From: Methylobacterium sp. FF17
GTDB lineage: Bacteria > Pseudomonadota > Alphaproteobacteria > Rhizobiales > Beijerinckiaceae
Length of the DNA: 64,000 bases
Reading direction: 5' to 3'
NCBI RefSeq assembly: GCF_025813715.1
Contig: NZ_CP107532.1
Span: 2,294,001 to 2,358,000 of the forward strand
Shown: in pieces, positions 41,195 through 51,010 of the stretch
Numbering within the stretch: position 1 is the first letter of the stretch
Layout of the letters: the number at the start of each line of letters is the position of its first letter
Translations under genes and position numbers: made by a program
The notes under the pieces: generated by a model
Told to the model about the DNA's origin: nothing
What the model saw: only the letters and a program-made list of their open reading frames with translations
The model's database searches: none

Positions 41195-43915
41195 TCAGAC
41201 CACCGGCGCGATCCCCTCCAGCAACGCGGTCAGGCGCCGGTCGGCATCGGCGTCGGCCGCCAGGGCGAGGCCGCCGCAGACCGTCCCCGTTCCGGCGAAG
41301 GCGTAGCGCAGCACGCTGGTGGGCTGGAGGCCGCCCTTCGGCGCCGAGACGAAGCCCCGCAGGGCGCCCGGATGCGCGTTGCAGCCGTTCTGGATCGTCA
41401 GACCGGCGGCGCGCCCCGCCAGGGTCACCGGCGAGAGGGAGAGGCGGGCGCGGCCCGCCTGCGCCATGGCCCGGCGCGGGCCGGCCAGGGCCACCAGGAT
41501 CTCGGGCGACAGGTGGACCGCGCCCTCGAAGGCGACCGGCCGGTCCGCCACGGCGAAGCGGTCGATCACGGCGAGGCCCGAGAGGTCGTCGAGCACGAGG
41601 AACAGGCGCCGGTGCACGTAATCCGGCCCGTGCACCCCCGTGGCGAGGCGGTGGAGCGTGGCGCCGGTCAGGCGCTCGGCGCCCAGATAGCGGGCCGGGC
41701 CGGAACCGGCCGGGCGCTGGTCCGGCACCGCCACGTTGTGGCCGGCCTCCGAGAGCAGGTGGTGGCGGGCGGCGCCGGCCTCGATCAGGCTCGAACCGCC
41801 GGCCTCGACGATCCAGCGGACCCCCTCGCAGGCATAGGTGAAGGAGCCCGCATCGCGGTGGCCCGGCCCCTGGCCCTGGCTCGCGAAGGTGCAGGCGAAG
41901 TGGCCCCAGCCGCGTCCCGGCGCGTCGTTGCGCAGGGCGATCATCCCCGCCGCCGGATCGACGCGCCCGCTCGGGGCTTCGGTTTCGGCACGCGGCTGGC
42001 TCGGCCGCTCGCGGCTGGGCCGCGCCTGCCCGGACCAGCGCTCCGCCGTCAGCACCAGGTTCGCGCCCGTGCCGAGGCGTCCGATCCAGCCGGCGGCATC
42101 CTCGCCGTGGGGGGTGTCGCCGAAGGGCGGCAGGCGCCCGCCCGGATCGAGCATGCCCGAGACGCGGGGAAGTCCCGCCGCCACCGCTCGCTCGAGGCGC
42201 GCCTTCAGGGCGGCCTCGCCCGCCTCCGCCGGATCGAGGGCGAGGCCGAGGGCGCGCAGCAGCGTCAGCAGTTCGAGGCGCTGGTGCAGGGACGGATCGG
42301 CGAACCGGCCCTCCTCGTCGAGGAGGGGCGCGATGCCGGTCCCCAGGGCGGCCCGTGCCAGGGAGAGCCAATGCGCGGAGAGGGGCAGCAGCGGCAGGGC
42401 GAGGGCCACGAGCCTCAGGGTCGCGGCCGCCTGGACCTGATGGATCGAACGGCCGAAGGTGTTCTGGCCCACGATCTCGGCCAGCGCGAAGCCGTGGCGC
42501 ACAGCCTCGCCGGTAAGGGTGAGGGAAGCCGGGCCGCCGGGCCGTCCGGCCCTGGCCAGCAGCCGCACGAAGGTTTCGGTGCGCGCGCTGAGGGCCGAGG
42601 GATGCAGGGCGAGCCCGTCCGCCGGCGCGCCCCAGGGATTCGCCCGCGACCACGAGAGGGCGAGCGCGAGGGCGCCGGTCGCGCCGCCCGGCGCCTCCGC
42701 CATGGCCCCGAGCCAGCCGAGCGACTGGTACTCCAGCCGCCAGGGCACCGAGCGGAACGGGTCCTCGCGCCAGTCCGGCGCGTCGGGCAGGGTCCAGGCC
42801 GGGCCCGCGCCGAGGCGCAGGACCCGGTCGAGGCCGGCGGCGCGGTGGCCCTCGCCGCGCTGGAGCGCGCGCGCGCGGGCCAGCACCGGGGCGAAGGCCG
42901 CAACGGCGTCCGGCTGCGGGCACCAGCCCGCCAGCGCCGCGCCGGGCAGCGACAGGCGCTCGGCGAGGCGGGCGAGGAAATCCGTCGCGTCGAGGAGGTC
43001 GTCGGCGCACAGGCTTTCCAGCCGCATCCGCTCGTCCAGGGCGACCTCGGGCGCGGCGAGCAGTTCCGCCTCCGGGCCGTCCGCCTCCCAGGTGGCGAAG
43101 CCGACCGCCACCCGCGCGGCCCCGGCCGGGGGCTGAAGTTCCAGGGTGAAGCGGCGCGCCTGCTGATGGGCGGACAGGTCGATGAGCGCGCCGAGCGCCG
43201 GCACGGAGATCGTTCCGGGATAGGGCGGGGGGAGCTCCGCCCCGGCCCGGTCGCGGTAGACGATGCGCGCCAGCGCCGCGTGGCTCCCCGGTTCCGGGGT
43301 GTAGAGCTGGCCTCGCAGCACGAGGCCGCAGCCGGGGACCAGGGCGTGGTCGATCCAGAGGGGCTCCGGGCCGAGCCGGTGCCGGGCTCGGGGGATCTGG
43401 GTGGGAGCGGGCGGTTCCGCGGCCCCCTGGCGCAGCGTCGCCTCCGACACGCAGAAGGCGCGCGTGTTGCGCCAGGACCGGATCGTGACCGTGACCCGGC
43501 TCGCCGGCGCCGGCACCCGAAAGGCGAACTGGACGAGGCCGGCCCGCGCTCCCTGCGCCTCGGCCGGCAGGTAGGCAGGACCTGCGATCCAGACGCCGTG
43601 CGGATCGAGCAGGGTCCGGTCGAGACCCGGCACATGCTCGAAATCGAGGCTGGATCCGTCCTCGGACAGGACATCGATGCCCGCCAGGGCGAAATCGAGG
43701 GCGGCCCCGGCGGCTTCGTCCGCATCCCAGGCGAGGCGGAAGGCGAGGTGGCACCACGCCTCCGGCACGAGGCCGTCGAACGGCAGGACCACCCGCGACC
43801 AGCGGTTCTTGGCCGGCACGCGGTGCTCGCCCTCGCCGGGGCCGGGTCCGGCGCCGCCGGCATACCGGACGGAGTCGGGCGATAGGATGCGCACGGTCGC
43901 GTCCGCCTCGCTCAA
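41195..43915 (-). CDS. Heparinase II/III-like protein
   Basis: The 906-residue protein has an N-terminal half of beta-sandwich-like sequence, an alpha-helical middle (about 290-560) and a C-terminal heparinase II/III domain from about 620 (GHRDAGSFTYACEGVRWIVE and AARHHLLSEAGHNVAVPDQR). The family are polysaccharide lyases acting on uronic-acid polymers; catalytic residues cannot be assigned here. There is no obvious signal peptide. It starts at a TTG (43915); GTG 43894 is an alternative. It lies on the opposite strand to the flagellar genes, convergent with sugE and divergent from flgB. The substrate is unknown. Confidence 0.75.
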   Translation of the reverse strand: MSEADATVRILSPDSVRYAGGAGPGPGEGEHRVPAKNRWSRVVLPFDGLVPEAWCHLAFRLAWDADEAAGAALDFALAGIDVLSEDGSSLDFEHVPGLDRTLLDPHGVWIAGPAYLPAEAQGARAGLVQFAFRVPAPASRVTVTIRSWRNTRAFCVSEATLRQGAAEPPAPTQIPRARHRLGPEPLWIDHALVPGCGLVLRGQLYTPEPGSHAALARIVYRDRAGAELPPPYPGTISVPALGALIDLSAHQQARRFTLELQPPAGAARVAVGFATWEADGPEAELLAAPEVALDERMRLESLCADDLLDATDFLARLAERLSLPGAALAGWCPQPDAVAAFAPVLARARALQRGEGHRAAGLDRVLRLGAGPAWTLPDAPDWREDPFRSVPWRLEYQSLGWLGAMAEAPGGATGALALALSWSRANPWGAPADGLALHPSALSARTETFVRLLARAGRPGGPASLTLTGEAVRHGFALAEIVGQNTFGRSIHQVQAAATLRLVALALPLLPLSAHWLSLARAALGTGIAPLLDEEGRFADPSLHQRLELLTLLRALGLALDPAEAGEAALKARLERAVAAGLPRVSGMLDPGGRLPPFGDTPHGEDAAGWIGRLGTGANLVLTAERWSGQARPSRERPSQPRAETEAPSGRVDPAAGMIALRNDAPGRGWGHFACTFASQGQGPGHRDAGSFTYACEGVRWIVEAGGSSLIEAGAARHHLLSEAGHNVAVPDQRPAGSGPARYLGAERLTGATLHRLATGVHGPDYVHRRLFLVLDDLSGLAVIDRFAVADRPVAFEGAVHLSPEILVALAGPRRAMAQAGRARLSLSPVTLAGRAAGLTIQNGCNAHPGALRGFVSAPKGGLQPTSVLRYAFAGTGTVCGGLALAADADADRRLTALLEGIAPVV

Positions 43916-44114
43916 GGGGCAGGCCCGGTCTGGAGCGGGGAATGGGACATCGGCGGATCGGGCGTGGGAGTGGGAGCGGGAACCGCCCAGTCAGGGTCAC
44001 TGAGGGGACCGGGCCACGCCCTGTCAAGCCGCGCCGGACCGGCGGGACCCGTCAGCTTCGGACAAGATTGGCTCCCTAAGGATCGGTCATGAACGATCGG
44101 GACCGGAGCCGGCT

Positions 44115-44501
44115 GTGACGGGCATCTATCTCCTCAACCTCGCCTCGCAGCAGGCCCGCTACCTGGGCGTGCGCCAGGCGACCATCGCGAGCAACGTCGC
44201 GAACGCCAACACGCCCGGCTTCAAGGCGCGCGACGTGGTGCCGTTCTCCGAGGTGATGGCGCAAACCGCCTCCACGGGCATGACCATGACGGCGGCCATC
44301 CACGTGACCGAGGGCGTGGGCCGCATCCCGACCAAGCCGATCCCGGGCACCGAATCCTGGGACGCGCTGGCGACCTCGAGCAGCGTCAGCCTGGAGCAGG
44401 AGATGCTCAAGGCCGGTGAGGTCAGCCGCCAGCACAATCTGAACATGGGCATCACCAAGGCCTTCGACCGGATGCTCAAAGCCGCCGTGAGGGGCTCCTG
44501 A
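44115..44501 (+). CDS. flgB: Flagellar proximal rod protein FlgB
   Basis: The 128-residue protein carries the rod motif ([20 protein letters not shown], near residue 20) and the C-terminal helix [20 protein letters not shown]. It starts at a GTG (44115) and heads a tight rod operon. The one-base overlap with flgC (TGATG) indicates translational coupling. It forms the base of the rod with FlgC and FlgF. Confidence 0.94.
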   Translation: MTGIYLLNLASQQARYLGVRQATIASNVANANTPGFKARDVVPFSEVMAQTASTGMTMTAAIHVTEGVGRIPTKPIPGTESWDALATSSSVSLEQEMLKAGEVSRQHNLNMGITKAFDRMLKAAVRGS

Positions 44502-44917
44502 TGATCGACCCGCTCTCCGCCTCGACCCGGCTCGCCAGCGCCGGGCTGGAGGCGCAGTCCCTGCGCCTGCGCATCGCCGCCGAGAACGTCGCCAATGCCC
44601 AGTCCGTCGGCGACGGGCCCGGCGCCGACCCCTACGTGCGCAAGACCGTGACCTTCCGGGCGGCGATGGACCGCGCCCTCGGGAGCGCCTCGGTGGCGGT
44701 CCAGAAGGTCGGCACCGACGACGCGCCCTTCCGCATCGAGCGCGACCCCGGCAACCCGGCCGCCGATGCCGAGGGCAACGTGAAGCTGCCCAACGTGAAC
44801 ATGCTCGTGGAGATGGCCGACATCCGCGAGGCCAACCGCTCCTACGAAGCCAACGTGCAGGTGATCAAGCAGGCTCGCGCCATGGTCGCCAGCGTCATCG
44901 ACCTCCTGCGAAACTGA
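44501..44917 (+). CDS. flgC: Flagellar proximal rod protein FlgC
   Basis: The 138-residue rod protein has the N-terminal motif [20 protein letters not shown] near residue 24 and the typical [20 protein letters not shown] with [15 protein letters not shown] at the C-terminus. It overlaps flgB by one base and is followed by fliE after 8 bp. Confidence 0.95.
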   Translation: MIDPLSASTRLASAGLEAQSLRLRIAAENVANAQSVGDGPGADPYVRKTVTFRAAMDRALGSASVAVQKVGTDDAPFRIERDPGNPAADAEGNVKLPNVNMLVEMADIREANRSYEANVQVIKQARAMVASVIDLLRN

Positions 44918-44925
44918 GCCTCCCG

Positions 44926-45264
44926 ATGATCGACGCCCTCACCTCGCTCGCCGCCTTCGACCGCGCCGCCGGCATCACACGCGCCGATGCGGCCGCGCCG
45001 GTCGCCCGGGCCAGCTTCCCCGCGATGCCGGCCACCGCCGGCGCGGGCACCGATTTCGGCGACGTCATGGCCCAGCTCGCCACCGGCCTGCGCACCTCGC
45101 TGCGCACCGGCGAGGCCGCCGCCATCTCGGGGATCCAGGGCAAGGCCACGACCCAGCAGGTCGTCGAGGCGGTGATGGATGCCGAGCAGAGTCTGCAGAC
45201 GGCCATCGCCGTGCGGGACAAGGTGGTGGCCGCCTATCTCGAACTCAGCCGCATGCCGATCTGA
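44926..45264 (+). CDS. fliE: Flagellar hook-basal body protein FliE
   Basis: The 112-residue protein ends with the FliE helix (QQVVEAVMDAEQSLQTAIAV, then RDKVVAAYLELSRMPI). FliE links the MS ring to the rod. The N-terminal half is Ala-rich and variable as in relatives. It sits between flgC and flgG, the standard rhizobial order. Confidence 0.94.
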   Translation: MIDALTSLAAFDRAAGITRADAAAPVARASFPAMPATAGAGTDFGDVMAQLATGLRTSLRTGEAAAISGIQGKATTQQVVEAVMDAEQSLQTAIAVRDKVVAAYLELSRMPI

Positions 45265-45320
45265 CGCCTGATCCGAACACGTCTCGCAGAATCTGACAGA
45301 AGCGACGGGAATCCGCCGAC

Positions 45321-46109
45321 ATGAGAGCGCTCGCCATCGCGGCCACGGGCATGAACGCCCAGCAGATGAACCTCGAGGTCATCGCCAACAACATCGCCAA
45401 CCTGAACACCACGGGGTTCAAGGGCGCGCGGGCCGAGTTCACCGACCTGCTCTACCAGGCCGAGCGCCAGCAGGGCGTGCCGAACCAGGCCGGCCAGGAG
45501 CCGGTGCCCGAGGGCGCGATGCTGGGCCTCGGCGTGCGCACCGCCGCCATCCGCAACCTGCACCGGCAGGGGCCGCTGGCCAACACCGCCAACCAGCTCG
45601 ATCTGGCGGTGAACGGCCGGGGCTACTTCCAGATCACGAACCCCAACGGCGAGATCAACTATACCCGCGCGGGCTCGTTCAACCGCAACAACACCGGCCA
45701 GATCGTCACTCTCGAAGGCTATGCCCTCGACCCGGCGATCCTGATCCCCAACGGGGCCGTGGACGTGGTCATCAACCAGTCGGGCCAGGTCTTCGCCAAG
45801 ATCGACGGACAGGTCCAGGCCCAGAACCTCGGCCAGATCACCCTGGCCAACTTCGCCAACGATTCCGGCCTGGAGCCGCTCGGCAACGGCCTCTACCGTG
45901 AGACGGCGGCCTCCGGCCAGCCGGTCACCGGCGTGCCGGGCGACCCGAGCTTCGGCAAGCTCCAGCAGGGCTACCTCGAGAGCTCGAACGTCGATCCCGT
46001 CAAGGAGATCACCAACATGATCACGGCCCAGCGCGCCTTCGAGATGAACTCGAAGGTGATCCAGGCCGCCGACGAGATGGCCGGTACGGTCTCCAAGGGC
46101 ATCCGGTAG
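45321..46109 (+). CDS. flgG: Flagellar distal rod protein FlgG
   Basis: The 262-residue protein has the FlgG start ([20 protein letters not shown]), rod motif [40 protein letters not shown] near 94, and the C-terminal [20 protein letters not shown] with [12 protein letters not shown]. It is the normal length. The last bases of the gene are repeated just after it (17-bp imperfect tandem duplication at 46094-46127). Confidence 0.96.
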   Translation: MRALAIAATGMNAQQMNLEVIANNIANLNTTGFKGARAEFTDLLYQAERQQGVPNQAGQEPVPEGAMLGLGVRTAAIRNLHRQGPLANTANQLDLAVNGRGYFQITNPNGEINYTRAGSFNRNNTGQIVTLEGYALDPAILIPNGAVDVVINQSGQVFAKIDGQVQAQNLGQITLANFANDSGLEPLGNGLYRETAASGQPVTGVPGDPSFGKLQQGYLESSNVDPVKEITNMITAQRAFEMNSKVIQAADEMAGTVSKGIR

Positions 46110-46127
46110 CCAAGGGCCTCCGGTAGC
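46094..46127. repeat. 17-bp tandem duplication at the flgG stop
   Basis: caagggcatccggtagc (46094-46110), which contains the flgG stop codon, is followed directly by caagggcctccggtagc (46111-46127). They differ by one base, a small duplication that does not alter the FlgG protein. Confidence 0.85.
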
Positions 46128-46270
46128 AGAGCATCGTTCGTCGGGGCCTTCACCGGGCGCCATCCGACTTCTCCGAACCCCACATCCGCGCGGCGACGAC
46201 GGGAGGCACCTCGCCCCCGCCGGACCTCGCGGCCGCCCGTCCGGGCATCCTTCAAGGGCGCGACTTCGTC

Positions 46271-46738
46271 ATGGGTTTTCTCAAGCGCGCCGGGCGGCAC
46301 CTCGCGGCCCTCGGTCTCGTCCTCGGCGCCGGCGCGGCCAGGGCCGACGACCTGCTGCTGCCGGTGCCGACGGTGACGATCTATCCCGGCGACACGATCA
46401 AGGCCGCGATGCTGCGGATCCAGGCCTATCCGGAGACCTTCAAGGCGCGCTCCGCCGTGGTCGATGCGCCCATGGCGATCGTCGGCCGGGTCGCGCGGCG
46501 GATGCTGCTGCCCGGCGAGCCCGTGCCGGTGAACGCCATCGACGACCCGCGCCTCGTGAGCCGGGGCACGCCGACGCAGATCGTGTTCGAGGAACAGGGC
46601 CTGCTCATCACCGCGGTCGGCGCCCCGCTCCAGAACGGCGGGCTCGGCGACGTCATCCGCGTGCGCAACACGGACACCAACCGCATCGTGCTCGGCACCG
46701 TGATGGCGGACGGGCGAATCCGGACCGGGGACCGCTGA
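46271..46738 (+). CDS. flgA: P-ring assembly chaperone FlgA
   Basis: The 155-residue protein has a signal peptide (about residues 1-25, ending near AARA) and the SAF-type FlgA domain: GRVARRMLLPGEPVPVNAID near residue 76, then NGGLGDVIRVRNTDTNRIVL and GTVMADGRI. It acts in the periplasm to help FlgI form the P ring. The start of flgI overlaps its stop (TGATG). Confidence 0.92.
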   Translation: MGFLKRAGRHLAALGLVLGAGAARADDLLLPVPTVTIYPGDTIKAAMLRIQAYPETFKARSAVVDAPMAIVGRVARRMLLPGEPVPVNAIDDPRLVSRGTPTQIVFEEQGLLITAVGAPLQNGGLGDVIRVRNTDTNRIVLGTVMADGRIRTGDR

Positions 46739-47841
46739 TGCGCCGCTTCCTGGCGCTTCTCGCGGCCCTCCTCCTCGCGCTGCCGTCGCCCGCCCACGCG
46801 GGCACCCGGATCAAGGACATCGCCACGCTGAAGGGCGTGCGCGACAACCAGCTCGTGGGCTACGGCCTCGTCACCGGCCTCCAGGGCACGGGCGATACGC
46901 TCCGCAACGCGCAGTTCACCGAGCAGTCGCTGCAATCGATGCTCGACCGCATGGGCATCAACGTGCGCGACGCCCGCCTGCGCACCCGCAACGTCGCCGC
47001 CGTGATGGTGACGGCCGACCTGCCGCCCTACACCGGCATGGGCTCGCGCATCGACGTGACCGTGACCTCGCTGGGTGACGCCACCTCGCTGAAGGGCGGC
47101 ACCCTGCTGATGACGCCCCTGATGGGGGGCGACAGCCTCACCTACGCCGCCGCGCAGGGGCCGCTGGCCGTCTCGGGCTTCACGGTCGCCGGCCAGGCCG
47201 AGAGCGTGACGCAGGGCGTGCCGACGGCGGGGCGCATCCCCAACGGCGCCCTGATCGAGCGCGAGGTCCCGGGCACCTTCCGCGACCTGCCCGAACTCGT
47301 GTTCGAATTGAAGAACCCGGACTTCAAGACCGCCACCATGGTGGCCGACGCCATCAACGCCTACGCGGTGAGCCGGTTCGGCCGCCGCGTCGCCGCCCCG
47401 CGCGACCAGCGCGCCATCGCGCTGACGCGCCCGCACAACATCGCCCAGACCCGCTTCGTGGCCGAGATCGGCGACCTGACCATCAACCCGGACACGCCGG
47501 CCCGCGTGGTCGTGGACCAGCGCACCGGCACGGTGGTGATCGGCCGCAACGTCCAGATCTCCACGGTGGCGGTCACGCACGGCAACCTCACCGTGCGGGT
47601 GACGGAGGCGCCCGAGGTCTCGCAGCCGGCGCCGTTCTCGAACGGGCAGACCACGGTCGTCCCGCGCACGGAGGTGGCGGTGAACGAGCAATCCGGCCGC
47701 ATGGCGATCATCGGCGGCTCGGATCTGCAGACCCTGGTGCGCGGCCTCAACAATGTCGGGCTGAAGCCCAGCGACATCATCTCCATCCTCCAGGCGGTGA
47801 AGACCTCCGGAGCCCTCCAGGCGGAGCTCGTGGTGCAATGA
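46738..47841 (+). CDS. flgI: Flagellar P-ring protein FlgI
   Basis: The 367-residue protein has a signal peptide (RRFLALLAALLLALPSPAHA) and the FlgI core: TRIKDIATLKGVRDNQLVGY, LVTGLQGTGDTLRNAQFTEQ and SLQSMLDRMGINV. C-terminal NVGLKPSDIISILQAVKTSG is typical. It polymerises around the rod in the peptidoglycan layer. One-base overlap with flgA and four-base overlap with the motE gene. Confidence 0.96.
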   Translation: MRRFLALLAALLLALPSPAHAGTRIKDIATLKGVRDNQLVGYGLVTGLQGTGDTLRNAQFTEQSLQSMLDRMGINVRDARLRTRNVAAVMVTADLPPYTGMGSRIDVTVTSLGDATSLKGGTLLMTPLMGGDSLTYAAAQGPLAVSGFTVAGQAESVTQGVPTAGRIPNGALIEREVPGTFRDLPELVFELKNPDFKTATMVADAINAYAVSRFGRRVAAPRDQRAIALTRPHNIAQTRFVAEIGDLTINPDTPARVVVDQRTGTVVIGRNVQISTVAVTHGNLTVRVTEAPEVSQPAPFSNGQTTVVPRTEVAVNEQSGRMAIIGGSDLQTLVRGLNNVGLKPSDIISILQAVKTSGALQAELVVQ

Positions 47842-48668
47842 GCCGGGTGACCACCCTGAGCCTTCCGGGCGAGCCGGCCCGGCTCGTCGTCCACGGACGG
47901 ATCCAGACCGGGACCGGTCGCTGGCTCGCGCTGATGGCCTTGCGCGTGCTCGTGGTCCTCGCGATCCTGGCCGCCGCCTCCCTCGCGCTCGGGACGGCGC
48001 GCGCCGTCGACGGGCCCCGGGTGGTCTCGGGCACCAATCCCGGACCGTTTCCGAAGGCTGCCACGCCGAAGCTCTCCGTCGCGGCCAAACCCGTCGACAA
48101 ACCCGTCGAGAGATCCGTCGAGACCACGGGCGCGATCGAAGCCCGGGCCGACGCGGCGAAGCCGGCCGAGCCGGCGCAGGCGGCCGAGGTCAAGGTCGCG
48201 GAGGTGAAGGTCGCGGAGGCGGAGCCGGCTAGGCCGGTCGCCGGTCCCGCGCCCAAGCCCCCCGCCTATTGCGCCAGCATCGCGGATGCGGCCGCCGATG
48301 CCCGTTTCACCTGGCAGAAGGAGCAGCTCAGCCTCCTGGAGAAGCAGGTGGAGGAGCGCATCGCCAAGCTCGAAGCCAAGCGCGCCGAGTACGAGACCTG
48401 GCTCGCCCGCCGCAACGCCTTCCTGGCCAAGGCCGACGAGGGCGTGGTGGCGATCTACACCAAGATGCGCGCGGATGCCGCCGCGCTCCAGCTCGCCAAC
48501 ATGCCCGACGAGGCCGCCGCCGCGATCCTGACCAAGCTCAACGCCCGCACCGCGAGCGCGATCCTGAGCGAGATGGAGGCCGCGCGCGCCGCGCAGCTGG
48601 CCCGCATGATGACCGAGATGGGCAAGAACGATTCGGGCAAGAAAGCCCGCGAGAGCGAGAAATCCTGA
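47838..48668 (+). CDS. MotE-type flagellar protein (MotC chaperone)
   Basis: The 276-residue protein has one membrane helix at about 31-52 (LALMALRVLVVLAILAAASL), a Pro/Ala/Lys-rich linker (about 75-150), and a helical C-terminal domain with FTWQKEQLSLLEKQVEERIA, then LQLANMPDEAAAAILTKLNA. The second block is the MgtE-N/MotE-type fold. In Sinorhizobium MotE is a periplasmic chaperone for MotC, encoded here at 56757. The linker contains short KVAEVKVAE repeats. It overlaps flgI by 4 bases and flgH by one. Confidence 0.85.
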   Translation: MSRVTTLSLPGEPARLVVHGRIQTGTGRWLALMALRVLVVLAILAAASLALGTARAVDGPRVVSGTNPGPFPKAATPKLSVAAKPVDKPVERSVETTGAIEARADAAKPAEPAQAAEVKVAEVKVAEAEPARPVAGPAPKPPAYCASIADAAADARFTWQKEQLSLLEKQVEERIAKLEAKRAEYETWLARRNAFLAKADEGVVAIYTKMRADAAALQLANMPDEAAAAILTKLNARTASAILSEMEAARAAQLARMMTEMGKNDSGKKARESEKS

Positions 48669-49387
48669 TGATCTCCCCCAAGGCGGTACGGGCCGGCTGT
48701 CTGGCGGCGCTCCTCGCGCCGGCGCTCGGCGCCTGCAATTCCAACCTCGACCGGATGGGCCAGCCGCCGCTGCTGACCCCGATCGGCACCGGCCTGCAGC
48801 CGCCCCGCGAGGCCCTGCCCACGACCTACGGCGCCCTCGGGCGGCGCAGCTACCACTCCACCTGGTCGCCCACCAGCGCCGAGATGTTCCAGGATCCGCG
48901 CGCCCGCAACGTCGGCGACGTCATCACGGTGTCGATCCTCATCGACGACAAGGCGCAGTTCGGCAATTCGAGCGACCGCTCGCGCAGCCAGAAATCGAGC
49001 CTCGGCTTCGATTTCAGCTACGGCGTCTCGGCCCTCACGGACACGGCCACCGCCGATACCGGCATCCGCTCGGGCACCGAGACCAAGGGCGCGGGCAACA
49101 TCGACCGTTCCGAGGTCCTGCGCCTCCAGGTCGCCGCCATCGTCACCGAGCAGATGCCCAACGGCAACGTGGTCATCAGCGGCTCGCAGGAGGTGCGGGT
49201 GAACAACGAGGTCCGCGTGCTCACCGTGGCGGGCATCGTCCGGCCGCGCGACATCTCGCGCAAGAACACCATCGACTACGACAAGATCGCGGAAGCCCGC
49301 ATCTCCTACGGCGGGCGCGGCCGCATCACCGACGTGCAGGGCCCGAGCCTGGGCCAGCAGGTCTTCGAGACCCTGGCGCCGTTCTGA
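48668..49387 (+). CDS. flgH: Flagellar L-ring lipoprotein FlgH
   Basis: The 239-residue protein has a lipoprotein signal with lipobox LGA followed by Cys23 and the FlgH core: MFQDPRARNVGDVITVSILI, LRLQVAAIVTEQMPNGNVVI and SGSQEVRVNNEVRVLTVAGI. It ends VRPRDISRKNTIDYDKIAEA, then ISYGGRGRI. It forms the outer-membrane ring. The start overlaps the previous stop by one base. Confidence 0.96.
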   Translation: MISPKAVRAGCLAALLAPALGACNSNLDRMGQPPLLTPIGTGLQPPREALPTTYGALGRRSYHSTWSPTSAEMFQDPRARNVGDVITVSILIDDKAQFGNSSDRSRSQKSSLGFDFSYGVSALTDTATADTGIRSGTETKGAGNIDRSEVLRLQVAAIVTEQMPNGNVVISGSQEVRVNNEVRVLTVAGIVRPRDISRKNTIDYDKIAEARISYGGRGRITDVQGPSLGQQVFETLAPF

Positions 49388-49417
49388 CGGCGCGGACCCG
49401 GGACGGAGGACGCGCGC

Positions 49418-49924
49418 ATGGCGGCCAAGGACACCAAGACCGACGACAAGACGGATGGGAAGAAGGGGGGCGGCAAGGGCTGGATCGCCGCCCTCGCGCT
49501 CACCAGCCTGGTCGCCATCGGCACCGGCGGGGGCTTGGGGATGTACCTCCTCTCCACCGTCGAGAAGGCAGTGGACGTCAAGAAGAAGGACGAGGAGGAC
49601 CGGGCGGTGAAGGTGTTGAAGTACACCGGCGACGTGGCGCTCCGCAGCGTCGGCTCGGTGGTGACCAACCTCGCCGACAGCAGCGACGCCTGGGTCCGCC
49701 TCGAATCCTCCGTCGTGTTCCAGGCCGGCGCCGTGCCGAACCCGGACGTGGCGCTCGCCGAGATCCGCGCCGACATCGTGGCCTACCTGCGCACCGTCAC
49801 GATGCGGCAGATCGAGGGCGCCAGCGGCCTGATGCACCTGCGCGAGGACCTCAACGAGCGCGTCGCCCTGCGCACCAAGGGGCAGGTGCGGGAGCTGATC
49901 GTCGAGATGTTGGTGGTGCAGTGA
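49418..49924 (+). CDS. fliL: Flagellar basal body-associated protein FliL
   Basis: The 168-residue protein has a Lys/Asp-rich N-terminus, a membrane helix at about 23-45 (WIAALALTSLVAIGTGGGLG) and a periplasmic domain ending HLREDLNERVALRTKGQVRE, then LIVEMLVVQ. That C-terminal helix-strand is the FliL stomatin-like feature. It supports stator function. The stop overlaps the fliP start (TGATG). Confidence 0.92.
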   Translation: MAAKDTKTDDKTDGKKGGGKGWIAALALTSLVAIGTGGGLGMYLLSTVEKAVDVKKKDEEDRAVKVLKYTGDVALRSVGSVVTNLADSSDAWVRLESSVVFQAGAVPNPDVALAEIRADIVAYLRTVTMRQIEGASGLMHLREDLNERVALRTKGQVRELIVEMLVVQ

Positions 49925-50802
49925 TGGCGCGCGATCCGCACCGCGACCTCCCGAAACTTGCTGGGCCTTCGTGCTGGCCCGGCGACGGTCTTCGCGCACC
50001 GCGTGGTGCCGTGCGGCCTGCGCTGCGACGGGCGGGAACACCCCTGAAACGCCTCATTCTCGCGGGCCTCGCCCTCACCGCCGCCCTGGCGCTGACCGGC
50101 GCGGCCGCCGCCCAGTCCGCGACGGGTCTCCCGGCCCTCGACGCCCTGCTGCCGGCCGGCAACGGGGCGGCGAGCGGGCGCATCCTGCAACTCGTGGCAC
50201 TGCTCACCGTGCTGTCGCTGGCGCCGGGCCTGCTCGTGATGGTGACGAGCTTCACGCGCTTCGCCATCGCGTTCTCGTTCCTGCGCTCGGGGCTCGGCCT
50301 CCAGAGCACGCCGGCCAACATCTTCCTCGTCAGCCTGTCGCTGTTCATGACGTTCTACGTCATGGCGCCGACCTTCGACCGGGCCTACAACGAGGGCCTG
50401 AAGCCGCTCACCGAGAACCGCATCTCCGAGGAGGAGGCGATCCCCAAGCTCGTGGAGCCGTTCCGCGAGTTCATGGTGCAGCACGTGCGCCCGAAGGACC
50501 TGCAGACCTTCACCGATCTGGCGAGCCGCAACATCCCCAAGGCCGAGGGCGGCGAGAAGATCGACCTGCGCATCCTGATCCCGGCCTTCATGATCTCGGA
50601 ACTGCGCCGCGGCTTCGAGATCGGCTTCCTGATCGCGCTGCCCTTCCTCGTCATCGACATGATCGTCTCCACCATCATCATGTCGATGGGCATGATGATG
50701 CTGCCGCCCACCGTGATTTCGCTGCCGTTCAAGGTGCTGTTCTTCATCCTCATCGACGGCTGGAACATGCTGGTGGGGGGATTGGTGCGATCGTTCTTCT
50801 AG
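49924..50802 (+). CDS. fliP: Flagellar export gate protein FliP
   Basis: The 292-residue protein has a signal peptide (about 37-64; RLILAGLALTAALALTGAAA) after an extra 36-residue leader. The FliP core follows: LVMVTSFTRFAIAFSFLRSG, LQSTPANIFLVSLSLFMTFY, and the C-terminal IDMIVSTIIMSMGMMMLPPT. It is the core subunit of the FliPQR gate. The ATG at 49924 overlaps the fliL stop. If a GTG or CTG nearer the signal peptide is used instead, the leader would be absent; the leader is not seen in most FliP proteins. Confidence 0.94.
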   Translation: MARDPHRDLPKLAGPSCWPGDGLRAPRGAVRPALRRAGTPLKRLILAGLALTAALALTGAAAAQSATGLPALDALLPAGNGAASGRILQLVALLTVLSLAPGLLVMVTSFTRFAIAFSFLRSGLGLQSTPANIFLVSLSLFMTFYVMAPTFDRAYNEGLKPLTENRISEEEAIPKLVEPFREFMVQHVRPKDLQTFTDLASRNIPKAEGGEKIDLRILIPAFMISELRRGFEIGFLIALPFLVIDMIVSTIIMSMGMMMLPPTVISLPFKVLFFILIDGWNMLVGGLVRSFF

Positions 50803-51010
50803 GGTCTGGGTCGAGCGCGCTTGGCGGAGTGCGGGCGGGTTTCGACCCGTTGCGGAAGCCTGGACCGTCCGCTTGCAGGCTGCAGGGTGAGACAGTGCCC
50901 TACGGTTGGAATGGTTAGATTCTCGTCGGCCGCTTCCGAGTACGGGTGGAGAGCGTGCCGCAGGGACCGGCGTTGCGCGGTCGCAACGCGGCCGACGAAG
51001 CGCATTGATG

